DNA of 64,000 bases from Larus michahellis (lineage: Eukaryota > Chordata > Aves > Charadriiformes > Laridae), in the NCBI RefSeq assembly GCF_964199755.1, contig NC_133896.1:84986215-85050214 (forward strand). The letters run 5' to 3'. The position numbers and the translations under genes were made by a program. Each line of letters starts with the position of its first letter. Position 1 is the first letter of the stretch. This document shows, one piece after another, positions 33,440 through 44,290 of the stretch. The notes beneath the pieces were generated by a model. It ran no database searches, had not been told where the DNA came from, and worked only from the letters and a program-made list of their open reading frames with translations.

Positions 33440-34470
33440 GGGAGGTGTGACTAAGGCTCAGGGCGGCGAGGCCTTCCAGCACGTCTCCTCACCCGGAGCT
33501 CCTGCGTGCCGGTAAGGGAGCCCGAGGGCAGGGGAGAGGCGCTGCCGGGTGGTTAGTTCCTGAAGCCCCACATGCAAGGGTGACCTCCACTCCTGTTGTT
33601 TCTGAGCTCTTGGGCTTTCGGGCCCTCTCTTTGCCGTGGCAGCTGCTGCGTGTCCTCTGTCATGATGGAGCAGGTCTTCCTCTTCGCCTGCCTTCCCTTC
33701 TCACCGTGCCAGGCTGCACCCCACCAGGCACGGAAGCCCGTGGAGAAAAGCCAGCCCATCCTCAGCGAGGGCGCGGAGCATCCCTTACCCTCTGTGCCGT
33801 GCGGGGGGTCAGTCACAGCCTCCCTCTCGCAGCCTCCCCGCCGTGAGGGACGGGCGAACCCCCACCAGTGAACGCGGCCAGAGTCCAAGCAAATGGAACC
33901 ACAAAGTCACAAGGGAGCACGGGGCGCCCACCATGGGGCAATTAAGGAAAAGCCCCCTCCGTATTTTGAGGGCGTGTCGATAGCGGGGGGTGCCCGGGGC
34001 GTCCCGCCCGGCGGCCGTTAACCTCCGCCCGCGGGGACAGCGCTTCCCCAGGGCGGCTCGGCAGGCGAAGGACGGGGGATCGGCAGCCCTGGCGGGGCGG
34101 CAAGCAGCGGAGGAGGCGGCCCCGAGGCTGCCGGGGCCGGGGAGCAGCCCTACCGGCCCGTGGCCGGGCCCGCCGCCCCGTCTCACCCCTCCATGGCTCG
34201 GTCTTTCGGCCCCATGCGGGAGGGGTGGGCTGGGGCACAGCGCTTCCTCCGGGACCGGTCGTTGCCTTCCCTTCGCCAGGGGGAGCCAACAGCAGGCCCA
34301 GGGAGGAGCAAAGGCTGAGCCCCTGGCACAGCAGCCGGCTTGGGAGTCCGTGGGCGGGAAGGTATGGGCCCAGGGCGGCAGCCACCTCACAAGCAGGCCT
34401 GGGGTAAGGTGAAGTGCTGCTCGGAGGCTCTCAGGGAGGGTCGGGGCGGCTCTGGAGGGACAAGGGAAGC
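33440..34470 (+). promoter_or_regulatory. CpG island, promoter and 5' UTR exon(s) of zinc-finger gene 2
   Basis: About 1 kb of CpG-dense, GC-rich DNA with GGGCGG-type boxes, without an obvious TATA box, lies 0.4 kb upstream of the first coding exon of gene 2. Two plus-strand donors are good first-exon ends: TGCCG|GTAAGG (33511/33512) and CTGGG|GTAAGG (34403/34404). Minus-strand donors are also present (for example GAGG|GTAAGG near 33788), so divergent transcription is possible. The overlapping long frames in the island are GC-driven and have no family signature. Confidence 0.72.
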
Positions 34471-34867
34471 TGTAAGCGGGCCGGGGTGTATTAAAGGTTG
34501 GGAAGAAGTGTGAGGTGTTGAGGCTGAGGGGATCTGTGCCAGCAGTCGATGCAGGCCTTCAGACGAGGCTTGTTGGTGCTACAAGGGAGACTGAGGCCTG
34601 TAAAAAGGATATCACCACTTTATATCACACTGGTTTCTTGATTAAGCTCTCCCCCTTGCAAGTCACCAAACTTCAGGTCTTCCTAGCAGGCTGTCATCTC
34701 CCTGGTCAGGTGGTGTTCAATAGCATGTGTAGGTTTGCCCCTTTTAGGCAGCCTGTGGGTACGGCCATTTTAAAAATGCACTGCAGCTGTATCCACCCCT
34801 ACCCCTTCCCCTCCCATCTGGGTGGGGAAGGTTTTACATTCAGGTCTTCTCTCCTCTTGTTGTCTAG

Positions 34868-34931
34868 ATGGAGCCAGTAATGGAGTCTGTACTCTCTCTT
34901 CTCCAGGAGCCTGTGAAAAGGGACATTGCAG
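34868..34931 (+). CDS. zinc-finger gene 2, first coding exon
   Basis: The ATG sits directly after a strong acceptor (CTCCTCTTGTTGTCTAG, ending 34867). Twenty-one codons encode MEPVMESVLSLLQEPVKRDI plus A, and one base (G) is left at the donor GCAG|GTGAGA (34931/34932). That base joins the GG at the start of the finger exon (36724) as a glycine codon, and the frame continues unbroken for the rest of the gene. The short helical start is not a KRAB or SCAN box. An upstream coding exon cannot be excluded because the ATG is the first codon of this exon. Confidence 0.7.
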
Positions 34932-36723
34932 GTGAGATGTGAACTCTGTTAGTTAAATCGTGGAGGGAAGCATGAGGCTCCACCAAGTGGTGCTGGGGGT
35001 ATTGTGTTCCTTCTCATCTGGCTGCTCTGTTCTGGGTTGCTAGGATGGTATGGCATGCTAGGCTGGGGCAAGGTCATCAGTGGTATTTTGTGTTTCTTTC
35101 TGCTCTGGGTTTCTAGCAGCTGTTTTAAAATAGGACAGTACAGTTCACTTGAAGTGAGGGAAAGATGGCACACTTCTCTTTTTCAGGCTTTCTCATGGGT
35201 AAAGAAAGTCTGAGGGAGTTCCACAGCTGCACCTGAAAAGCATGACTCCCCAGCACTAGCTCTGGATGGGAATGCAGGGTTGTTCAGTTCCCATTTCACT
35301 ATTGGAGACCTGGAGTCTCTGTATGGGCCTCTGGGAATAATTAGCTGCTTGGTTGTAGGGTGAGGGGTCTTCTTCATCCAGCTGGGAGAAAGCTACCTCT
35401 AGGGTGTAGTTCCTTGAGGTAAGAGATGAGCAACCCCCTCCCACAGTATGTGTTTTGGCTTTGGGGTGTTTTAAATCACTGGTGTTTAGATCTTGGCAGT
35501 TGTGGCCATGTAAATAGAGAGCATTTTGTCTCTTCAAGAGCATGGTAGTTAGGAATTTTATTCTTTTGTGTCATAGAGGTAGGACTAAAATAGCACTGCA
35601 GAGTTTTACCTTGAATGTAGAAAGCCTGGTTCTTTTTGCTAGTGGAATAGTCAAACTTGATGTGTTAAATGGAAGTATATGTGGTGTAAGTAGCTGAATA
35701 TTTTAATGCTAAATCGCAGATACTAATACCCGAGACCTCTATTTGAATTAATAGTAAACATCTTAACAAAACTGCAAAAATGAAGCTTGGATAAATGTGC
35801 GTCAGATGATATTTATAATTCTATTAACACTGAACTGATGTAAATATAAAATTTGGTCAGCAGAGTAAGATAACCAAAGCTTACCATGGGGTGCATGATC
35901 ATACATACTCATTTGTGAAATAACAGATCACGTTCTTTAGGAAAGAAAGGGCTATGTTTGGATGTTTCCTGTGAGATTCCTTGTAATGCATTTTATTTAG
36001 CCTGTCACTACAAGGAAAGCTAGATCTAGATATGAAAGAGATAGTAATAATTAATTAGCAATTACTTAATTTTTTAATCAATAATAACCTAACTTCTTTG
36101 ACTTCTGATGCATGAATATACAGTATCCCTATAATAATTATCCCTATAATATCTTGTGATAATTAGGGAAAAAAAACCTGATGTGCAGACCTGTAAAAGA
36201 AATAATTTACAATTTTTCAGCAAATATTAACTAACACAAGTGAGAAAAAACCTAAATCTCCCTGTTGATCTTGCCTAATGAAGGTTAAGGGGACTTGTGT
36301 TGAACCACCCCCACACAAACACACAGCTTTAAAACAGATTTTTAGTGCTAATTCATCAGGCTGGAAGGCTTTTGAGCAAAGTCTGCAGGAACAAATAGCT
36401 AAAAGTAGATATTTGTGATGGGTAAGATGTTTCACCATGTTCCTTTTCCTTCCTTCATTTTGGCAGTCTTCCTTTGCCATTCACTGAGAGGAGGAAGAAC
36501 AAGGGAGTGGGGAGGGGAGGGAAGAGGTAGGTATTTTAGCTTTCCTTTCCCTGTGCCACTTTTTTCTTTATCTTCTCATCTCTATCTTCATCATTTCACT
36601 TCCTCTTTGGGAAAGAGGAATCTGGTTCAAGTTGATGCTAGGCCTGAGAAATTCAGTTATTTTACAAGGAGCACCTGATCTGTTTTAGGGAAGGAGGACT
36701 GTCACGTTGTTCTTTCTCATCAG
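34932..36723 (+). other. zinc-finger gene 2, intron 1 (coding-exon numbering)
   Basis: 1,792 nt with GT...AG ends, the acceptor reading GTTGTTCTTTCTCATCAG. No repeat or further exon was recognised in it. AT-rich in its second half. Confidence 0.7.
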
Positions 36724-37383
36724 GGGACTGCGTTCTGGCTTGCAGTGAGGAAGATGGAGGCATCCCAGGAGGCCTTAAAGAAGATGTCCTGCTTCAGCTA
36801 CCTGAAGCCCACAGCCCAGAGTGGGGGGCAGCCAGTCTGCAAAGGAAGCAGAGTGCAGCCTGTGATAAACCCCCTCACCAAAAAAGAGGCTCCAGGAAAC
36901 TCGCCCCCATCGCTGGCGGACAGAAACCACACACAGAAGAGAAACCCTACCAGTGTACAGAATGCGGGAAGGGCTTTAATGGGAGCTCCAGGCTCCTGAA
37001 CCACCTGCAAACCCACACGAGAGAAAAAATGTTTGAGTGTGTAGTATGTGGGAAGAGCTTTAGCAGGAAGGCCAACCTGGTGGTGCACCAGAGAATCCAT
37101 ACAGGGGAGAGGCCTTACAAGTGCAAGGAATGTGAGAAAACCTTTAGCCGTGCCTCAAACCTTATCTCTCACCGGAAGACCCATGCAAAAAAGAAAGCCT
37201 TTTCCTGCACCACGTGCAGGAAAAGCTTCAGTGGAAGTGCAGCTCTCTTCCAGCATCAGAGAGTCCATATGGATGAGAAACCCTATAGGTGTACTGAGTG
37301 CGGAAATAGCTTCCGTCTGTGCTCAAACTTCATCGACCATCAACGGATTCATTTTAGAGAGACACCCAGTGAACACACAGCAG
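36724..37383 (+). CDS. C2H2 zinc-finger protein, five fingers, main exon of zinc-finger gene 2
   Basis: This 660-nt exon encodes residues 22-241 of a predicted 374-residue protein, probably a nuclear DNA-binding regulator. The open frame runs from the acceptor, not just from the internal ATG at 37029. Residues 22-96 are an acidic then basic spacer (ACSEEDGGIPGG, later HQKRGSRK). Five C2H2 fingers follow at about 97-124, 125-152, 153-180, 181-208 and 209-231, each with C-X2-C-X12-H-X3-H. Only the linker after finger 2 is the standard TGERP. The others are TREKM, AKKKA and MDEKP, which suggests weaker or more flexible DNA binding than in gene 1. The exon does not end in a stop: the donor GCAG|GTAACTG at 37383/37384 leads to two more coding exons. 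Without splicing there, translation would stop two codons later (GN then TGA at 37389-37391). The gene name is not recognised. Confidence 0.87.
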
Positions 37384-37640
37384 GTAACTGAATTAAAATC
37401 TGTTGAGTTTTGTTTCAAGCTGTACAGAGTCACAGGGCCTCCATATTGTGGTCTCCACTTGTTCATGAACACTTCCCCCTCCTTGCTGTGGATATGAGTG
37501 GGGGTCTTTTTGTTTGCTTGGGTTTTGGGGGTTTTATTGTTTGTTTGGTTTTTTACCTTCCCATATAATATATATTTATCTCTGTCATTTAAGAAGTGCC
37601 TTGAAAATGCCAAGGTTGAAATTTAGGCTTTGTCATGAAA

Positions 37641-37737
37641 TCTGGTCTAGTGGGAGGTGTCCTTGTCCATGGCAGGGGGTTTGGAACTAGGTGATCTTTA
37701 GGGTCTCTTCAAACATAAACCATTCTATGATTCTGTG
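37641..37737 (+). mobile_element. CR1 LINE 3' tail fragment in intron
   Basis: TCTGGTCTAGTGGGAGGTGT through CATGGCAGGGGGTTTGGAAC to CATTCTATGATTCTG: the last roughly 100 bases of a CR1 of the same subfamily style as the 32-kb copy. Confidence 0.9.
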
Positions 37738-38097
37738 AAGGCTGCCTGGGACCTTAGACTCTGCAAAGCTCTCGGATCCCCCTAATTACTGCTTCATAGT
37801 GTTGCCTGATGTCTAGCCCTAGATCTTCAGAAGTGCTTAGCCAACAAAATATTAAGTTTAGGGAAGTGTAAGGAACTTAGACTGTGAATCAGACTGAGAA
37901 TCAGGGCCTTGGTAATCTCCAGCACCTAATTTTTCTAATAAGTGGATATTAAATGAGCAGCTTTCCGTTTTCTACAGTGGGAAGTGTCTGCTGGCTATCC
38001 CTCCATACTACTCTTAGCATAGCTGTCAGGCAAGGTGATTCTTTAAAGTAGAGGGTTTTCTGGATTTTGTAATGTTCCATGTTCTTGTAATGACCAG

Positions 38098-38424
38098 AAG
38101 CTGGGGTGAAGGACATTGTAGAGAGGTTGGTGCTGGTCTCTTCTCACAGGTAATTAGTGATAGAACAAGAAGGAATGGGTTCAAGCTGCAGCAGGGTAGG
38201 TTTAGGCTGGACATTAGGAAAAAATTCTTCACTGAAACAGTGGTTAGACACTGGAATAGGCTGTCCAGGGAGGTGGTGGAGTCACCATCCCTGGATGTGT
38301 TTAAGACACGTTTAGATGTGGTGTTAAGGGATGCGGTGTAAGGGAGAACTTTGTAGAGTGGAGTTGATGGTTGGACTCAATGATCCCAAGGGTCTTTTCC
38401 AACCTAAATGATTCTATGATTCTA
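38098..38424 (+). mobile_element. CR1 LINE 3' end in intron, different subfamily
   Basis: The segment encodes [20 protein letters not shown]-like and [12 protein letters not shown]-like sequence, then GATGGTTGGACTCAATGATC, GGTCTTTTCCAACC and ATGATTCTATGATTCT. The 3' end (TTGGACTCAATGATCC) differs from the TTGGAACTAGATGATC type elsewhere, so it belongs to another CR1 subfamily, like the relic at 7206. The frame from 38072 to 38341 is open, but the element is 5'-truncated. Confidence 0.9.
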
Positions 38425-39454
38425 AAAACTGACATTGTGTGTTTTTTTTTCTGTTGCTGTATCTTTCTGTGGTCAGTCCCTTTATACTTGGTCAAAAATG
38501 TTTTCATTTTTAATCTTGCATCTTGCCTAGCCACCCATAAAATTGTTCTGGGTGTTGAGGTCTTGACCAACAGATAATGTACAGATCATGTAACAGCAGG
38601 GCAATTAAGACAGGAGGCCACATGAGAAGAACGTACTTTGTGTGTGAGGTTTTTCTGGTTTTGTTTTTTTTTAATTATTATTTGTTTTGTTATTCCTCCT
38701 GAAAAAAATTTCTGAGCAGGAGAGCCTTTCATCTTAACAGTGGAAATAATAATGAAATTATAATGAAATGGCAAAACTGAATTCCTAAGATAGGGTTTGA
38801 GACCTCTCAGTCCATAGATACAGAGAGGTGGCCTACTAACTCTGCTAATGAGCTGTAAAGATGAGACCTTACACTCCTAATGCTTTTTTTTTCCCCAAGG
38901 GCTTTTAATAGGTTTTTTAAGTGTGAGAGTTTATAATTCATAAGAAAAAAAAATATCTCATTTTTACCCTGGCAGTTGGCCAGTAATTAATATCAGATCA
39001 ATCTAATACTATACCTGCTTCAAAAGAAAGTGTGCAAACTTATTCTGGAGTAACTATAGCTACTGCATCACTGTAATTGAAGGTCCATAATAAAATTACT
39101 TTTATGATCAGACATATGCCACATTGGCTTTGCAATGTGTGGATTAGGAATGAAACCTGGTTTCTGTATCTGATATGATTTCAAAGAGGTTTACATATTT
39201 ACACTTCAAAGTATGGAAGAAGCAAGAGGAAGGTATCTTGATATGTTTCCGGGCAGCTGTATCTGCCTGGTCTTTGTTCTGGTTTGGCTTAGTTTGGGCC
39301 AACATGTGACTTGCATGAAGTTTTAAGTTTAAAATATGGATGAGAGGAAGGATTGTTACTGAGCTGCCTTTTCATTGTGTGAAAGCATATTTAAAATGCT
39401 GCCCTAGCAATTGGAGATAAAGTGGGCTCTTGATTTACACCATCTTCCTTTTAG

Positions 39455-39550
39455 ATGCAAACCATTCTGAATCTCTGCATCATAAAGAAGAGCAAAGGTG
39501 TGGTGCAGAAAATCATGAGGAGGATTACTTGAATTTTCTTCTTGAAGAGT
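39455..39550 (+). CDS. zinc-finger gene 2, third coding exon
   Basis: This 96-nt exon has acceptor CCATCTTCCTTTTAG (ending 39454) and donor GAGAGT|GTAAGT-like GAAGAGT|GTAAGTA at 39550/39551. The AT at its start completes a GAT codon with the G left at 37383. The 31 full codons encode an acidic, histidine-rich piece (ANHSESLHHKEEQRCG, then EEDYLNFLLEE). One base is left and becomes a leucine codon with the next exon. The frame is preserved at both ends, and the other frames contain stops or do not connect. It links the fingers to the helical tail. Confidence 0.78.
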
Positions 39551-39631
39551 GTAAGTATAAAATGGCTTCTAAATTGCCATGCAAAGTATTTTTTACATAG
39601 CAAGCATTAATATTCTCTTCTCTTTGTACAG

Positions 39632-39936
39632 TGAAGAAAATGAGGGAAAATATGGATTTGCTCCTTCTGAATCAACAAAGTCAGCTGCAGGTCCTGCAAG
39701 AAATTCAGAAACAACTGAATATACTCCTTCCAGGCAATGATCTCATTAATTCAAACATCTATAGCTTAGGACTTCTGCTAGGACGGCAGGCAGCTGCAAT
39801 GGCATCTCTTTCTTTTCCTCTTCTTAATCCCAGGAGTCTCCTCCCTGAAAATGCCAGTCTGTTATCCCAGTCATTTGCTCCTTCAATTCTGCCTACTGCT
39901 CAGCTCCCAGTCTCTCCTGGAGCTTCTACAACTTGA
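39632..39936 (+). CDS. zinc-finger gene 2, last coding exon, leucine/glutamine-rich tail
   Basis: The exon starts after the acceptor TTCTCTTCTCTTTGTACAG (ending 39631). The first two bases complete a TTG leucine codon. The 100 residues that follow begin LKKMRENMDLLLLNQQSQ, continue LQVLQEIQKQLNILLP with leucine/isoleucine spacing suited to an amphipathic or coiled-coil helix (about residues 266-306), then a conserved-looking NDLINSNIYSLGLLLGRQ and a Pro/Ser/Leu-rich end, with TGA at 39934-39936. The intron before it is only 81 nt. The tail may mediate dimerisation or partner binding; that is inference. I do not recognise it as a named domain, though it is reminiscent of the C-terminal helices of SANT/zeste-like regulators. 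Confidence 0.8.
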
Positions 39937-40560
39937 TCAGCTGTGAATATATCCAGTGTAAGCAAATGTGGCTACTGTTTTGTACTGTTTTCTAACTCAA
40001 ACATGTAATCTCTGTGTTGTAATGTTGAAATTGTAGTAGCTGTGAAGATGCTGACCGTACACTCAGACTTGGAAAGATACATGCCTCAAGATGCATCAGC
40101 AAACAGGAGCTGATCAAATCCACTGCCCATTCATTCGTTGCAGCATGCAGATGTTTTGGTCAGTAATGTATTTTGTCGAGGCAGCTCAAGAGATTGTTAT
40201 TACCAGTGGTGTAGTTAAGCACAACATCCATATATAAGATAACGCAGAAAACTTAAGCATATTTTTCTACCTGATGTGTCTTTAATATGTACTTGGGCAA
40301 TTGGACCTCTCCTAGTGAGCTGAAGCTAATTATAAAATCATCAGGGATGCTTTAGGCAACTCCTATTAAGTCTGATTCATATAGAGGTAAGAAATATGCT
40401 TATGTAAATGTGTTCAGTATAACTGCACGTGTCTTCCCAGCATCCATTTGCAAAAGCTTCCTTCATTTAGGAATGCTTTAAATTAGGTGACCGTAGTTGA
40501 TTCTTAGGCCAGCATCACTACTAAAACTATGAAAAATATTTTCTGCTTTTTGCTAAAACA

Positions 40561-40566
40561 AATAAA
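40561..40566 (+). terminator. candidate polyadenylation signal, proximal, zinc-finger gene 2
   Basis: AATAAA, followed by a C/A-rich stretch rather than a clear GT-rich element within 30 bases. It is the first canonical hexamer after the stop codon. Confidence 0.45.
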
Positions 40567-41178
40567 CACCCCTCCCCCAACCCCAACAAAATACTACCAT
40601 TCAGGTCTGTCTTGCTTACTAAGAGTTTATGAGGAAAAGCCAAATTGATTTATAGGATACTTGTTCTTTTGTTCAAGGGTGAACTCACTTGAGTCTGGTT
40701 TTAGATATTCTGTCATGTCCGATTTGGATTATTGCATGTTGTTGACTGTTATGTGTTAGTTCGTTGTGGGTGGGACTTGGGTAAATAATTAGTGTTTGGG
40801 GAGGAACACTGAGAAACTCAGATGCACCATCTTGGGAAGTCTACAGGGGGAAAAATTTATTTTTTTTTTGCTGTTTCTGCAGGACTCCGATATAGGGCCT
40901 ATTAAGGCTAGTAAGTGCAGGGTTTTAAGAAGTGTTAGTCCTTTCTGCCTCCTTGTTTCTGTCAGTGTCACAGGCTAGTAGCAGTGTCGGAGCCTTTGAG
41001 CTTCAAAAGTGCAAAAAATCTAACTATGATTTACCTTTGAAGAGCTGCTGGATAAAGAAACTTTGGGGCTTGTGCCTTTGCCAAACAGTCTTTCTCTTGA
41101 ACTGATGTTCTGTTTGTGGGTTGTTGGTTTTGTGAGTTTTTGATGATGCCTTGTTAAAAGGATGCACTGTTAGTAATT

Positions 41179-41184
41179 AATAAA
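41179..41184 (+). terminator. candidate polyadenylation signal, distal, zinc-finger gene 2
   Basis: AATAAA in the context TAATTAATAAAATATG. A GT-containing stretch (CACCTTGTTGGTGACAGTG) follows about 50 bases later. Either this or the proximal signal may be used. Confidence 0.4.
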
Positions 41185-41190
41185 ATATGA

Positions 41191-44160
41191 TTTAGATTTT
41201 AAGAATGGGAAACACTACTCTTAACAAGTCACCTTGTTGGTGACAGTGCAATGATACCATATTCTGGTCCAAAGATAAAACTCTGTGGGATCAGGTATGA
41301 CTCTCTTTCTGTGTGTGAATACACACTGTGAACATCACACACTGGTTCTTATTACGTAGGGTTTTGTATTAGTCTCAACTCAGTAGGATGTTCATTAAAG
41401 CCAAATTGAGGGCATTCTTGTACTGAGATGTTTGGTGTTTGTTTTCCATCAGTTGTGTGTATCAGAGTCATGTGGCTCTAGACTTAAGACCTCCAATAAG
41501 AGCTGCTAACATTCTATGGAAACTCTGGGGTACCGTTCATAATTTCTTGGATGTTTAATTTAATTTTGCTTAGAAGCAGAATCACCTCTTCAAAGCAATG
41601 GTTAAAGTTTGTATTTCGGTGTTGTTGGTTTTTTTAAGATGTTCAATATTAAAATGTTGCATTTTTTCAAAATGAATCTTTGCTGAGCTTCTGTCCTTTA
41701 TAAAAGAGCACTAGTGCTTAGCCTTTGATACCTGAACTGAAGTTGAGTTACTTTAATGTATGTGCCTTCCCTGGCTCCTGCTTTTCTTCTGTCTTCCCCT
41801 TTCCCTGCATCTAGGCATCTCCTTACATTTCTGTCTTTGGAAACTCCTGAAAAAGAAAACACAGCTAAGTCTGCCACTTCTGCAACCTAGAACAGGTAGG
41901 AGGAATCTCTTATTTGAGGGCTTAGGTAGGATTTTCGCCTGTTGGGAGGGAGTTTGTATATGATGTTTCTGTTTGTAGCTGGCATGCTCAGAAGCATTTT
42001 GTAGCAAACCTAAGGTGAGCTACATCCTTTTGTGTTGGTGTTTTCTGATGTATTTGTTGGTTCCAAACTGAACTTGAGGATGAAGTCCTGAAATACCTCT
42101 GAACTGGAGGTGTACTGGGGACTGGAGAAAGTGTTGATATAGAGGAGCACGAGAAACCATCATTCTTCCTATTTTTGAGTTACCTCTCTCTCCTTACAAC
42201 TAAGTGAGAGTGAAAGGCAGAAGTCTTCTCCTATCCTCCCGAACACTTAACATAGTTCTGAAAAGCATCTGTGATGCTAAAAATACACTTATTCCTAGGT
42301 GAGGGTGGGGCTTGGGCGCTTCTTGCCCATGTTGGAGGGTGTCTAGAATGCTTCTTGCCCCTTTTTCTTCCTTGCAGTGCTCTGGCAATGATGTAAAAGG
42401 GTGTGTGGGGCAATACCTGATAGCTTGCCAGGCATACTGGAGAGCTTTGCGGTGCCCAAGAATAGGGAAGAGCATACCACACGTGCTCTCCTGGTGAACT
42501 TGGAGTCTGTGGCCTGTGCAGGTGTACTTGATGTTGGGGACTGGACAGCGTGTAGATAAGTGAAAGGTAACCTGGAGGAGATGAGAGCTTCTCTGACAGC
42601 TGTCCTAGGATTGGAGGTTTAGTATCTTGCATCATGTCCATCTGCCTCTCCAAGGTACATTAAGAAAAAAAAAAAACTAACAACCAAATATCTATGCAAG
42701 GAAAGGGCTGGAATTCATTCCATGCTCAAAATGTTGGAGTTCTGCAGGCAGGAAAATATAGTCCTCTTTATGGTCTGCTTCCAAAGGAAAAGTCTATTAA
42801 AACATCCTGGTTTTAGCTATGTGAAGCAAGTGGAAGTCTAAGATCACGCTTATCTATTTGCATTCCATTTTAAGTTAGAGGAACTCAATGGTTGGCAACT
42901 TCTAGAGAAATCTATTTGTAAATACAAGTGCTCCCACCGCTTTAGCGCTATTATTCTGACAAACTGTAAATAGCTTGCTCAAGGCCTATTAGAGTGGGGA
43001 TTTTATGTTTTCCTCCACCTCGGTCTTCTATGATTAACTTGTGTGACTCTGCTCAGATCTTACTGCTTCAGTCCTGCACTCATTTATTTTTTGTTTTCCC
43101 TTAAGCTTTTAGGTTTTTTTTAAAAAAAAAACAAACCAAAAAATACCCAACACCAACCCGGTAGTTGCCCAACATCAGGCAACCAATCAGTGCAAATCAA
43201 ATTTCAATGCCTAGAAGGGAACAGTGCTGTTTCTAGTCAAGTATCAGAGCAGAGCTGCTGTGTGTGTCAAGTCCCTAAAGAAGGATTTTGCCCCTGCCGA
43301 GATGGGTGTTGCGTTGGAGTTTAGAGATGCTCTTTTGTCCAGAACTCCTCCTTGGTGAAGTCGGCTGCCATATCACCAATGGCACTAGTACCTGCAAGAA
43401 GGATCCCTGATCAGGGCTGTGCTGAGTGAGTAATTCCGCTGTTTGGTCACAGGCAACACGAATACTGTTGTCAGTGCTCTGGAGAGCAGTACCTCGCTGA
43501 CCTGAGTGTGTCTCTGGCCCTGTTTTGTGCAGGAAGGTATAAAAAAGGTAGAGGAGGTGACAAGAAGAATGAGAGACTGTTGGGTAGGGTTGTAGCAGGT
43601 GCGGAGAGATAAAGACAAGAAAAGTACCAAATATTGATACTTTAAAAAAACCCCACCTAGTTATGGGAAACAATGGCTTTCTATTCATCTGGTTGTCTGG
43701 CAGCTTTCTTCACTGTGGGACAGCTCAAGAACAGTCTCTGATACTTATTCTAGATTATTTTGGGACTATTGTCCTTTTCTTTATGAAGTCCCATTTGCAG
43801 AGTGCCAGAAGCATATCAATCCTTCAGTCCCATTATCAGTTTCCCTACCAACAAATGAACTTGCGATACCTCCTGTAGTCTTAGCATGTTGTCTTCCTCC
43901 AGACATTTGGAAATTGTAGTCTCGAGATCCCTCAAATGTGCTAGATTCTGTCTGGATGCAGAGTTACCTAAGAAGGAGAGTGGAAAAAAAAAAAAAAGAG
44001 GTAGGTTTAGCCCCAGTGGTAACAGTTTTCTGTGATAAGAATTTACTCCACAACTTATTAATAGCCTTGATTTTGCCATTATGAATGGGATGCAGGATAT
44101 GCATAAAAACTCCACTAAATCTGGCAGAATCTTACCAGCATTAAACTGTTGTAGGAGGAA
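41191..44160. other. no gene recognised
   Basis: Overlapping open frames of up to 140 codons occur on the minus strand around 42.2-42.65 kb and 43.3-43.7 kb, but they overlap plus-strand frames and carry no domain or splice support. A poly-A run lies near 42665-42676. Confidence 0.5.
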
Positions 44161-44290
44161 GATTATGCCTATCTTCTTATGTAATTTATTATTATTATTG
44201 TAACTTATTATTACGTAACATTATTATTATTGGGGTTGGACTAGATGACCTTTAAAGATCCCTTCCAACCCAACACATTCTATGATTATT
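44161..44290 (+). mobile_element. CR1 3' tail fragment flanked by an ATT microsatellite
   Basis: An (ATT)n-type stretch occupies about 44186-44230 (TTATTATTATTATTG and TTATTATTACG). It is followed by GGGGTTGGACTAGATGACC, GATCCCTTCCAACCC and ATTCTATGATTATTATTC. The CR1 part is only the last 60 bases of the element (about 44231-44288), with more ATT after it. Confidence 0.8.

Larger units (their letters stand above)
37384..39454 (+). other. zinc-finger gene 2, intron 2, carrying two CR1 fragments
   Basis: 2,071 nt with GT...AG ends. It holds two plus-strand CR1 relics (37641-37737 and 38098-38424). Intron retention would truncate the protein just after the fingers, giving a 243-residue form. 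Confidence 0.75.
39937..41190 (+). other. probable 3' UTR of zinc-finger gene 2
   Basis: No further coding signal after the stop. Two AATAAA hexamers lie at 40561-40566 and 41179-41184, so the UTR would be about 0.65 or 1.26 kb. The short open stretches here are on both strands and unsupported. Confidence 0.55.

Noticed and set aside
33553-34412. Overlapping open frames of up to 193 codons on both strands in the second CpG island
   Set aside because: Low-complexity Pro/Gly/Arg/Ala composition and no domain; explained by GC richness.
36745-36999. Frame starting MRKMEASQEALKK in the finger exon of gene 2
   Set aside because: It is out of frame with the fingers. The true frame through the same bases reads GDCVLACSEEDGG and is set by the splice join from 34931.
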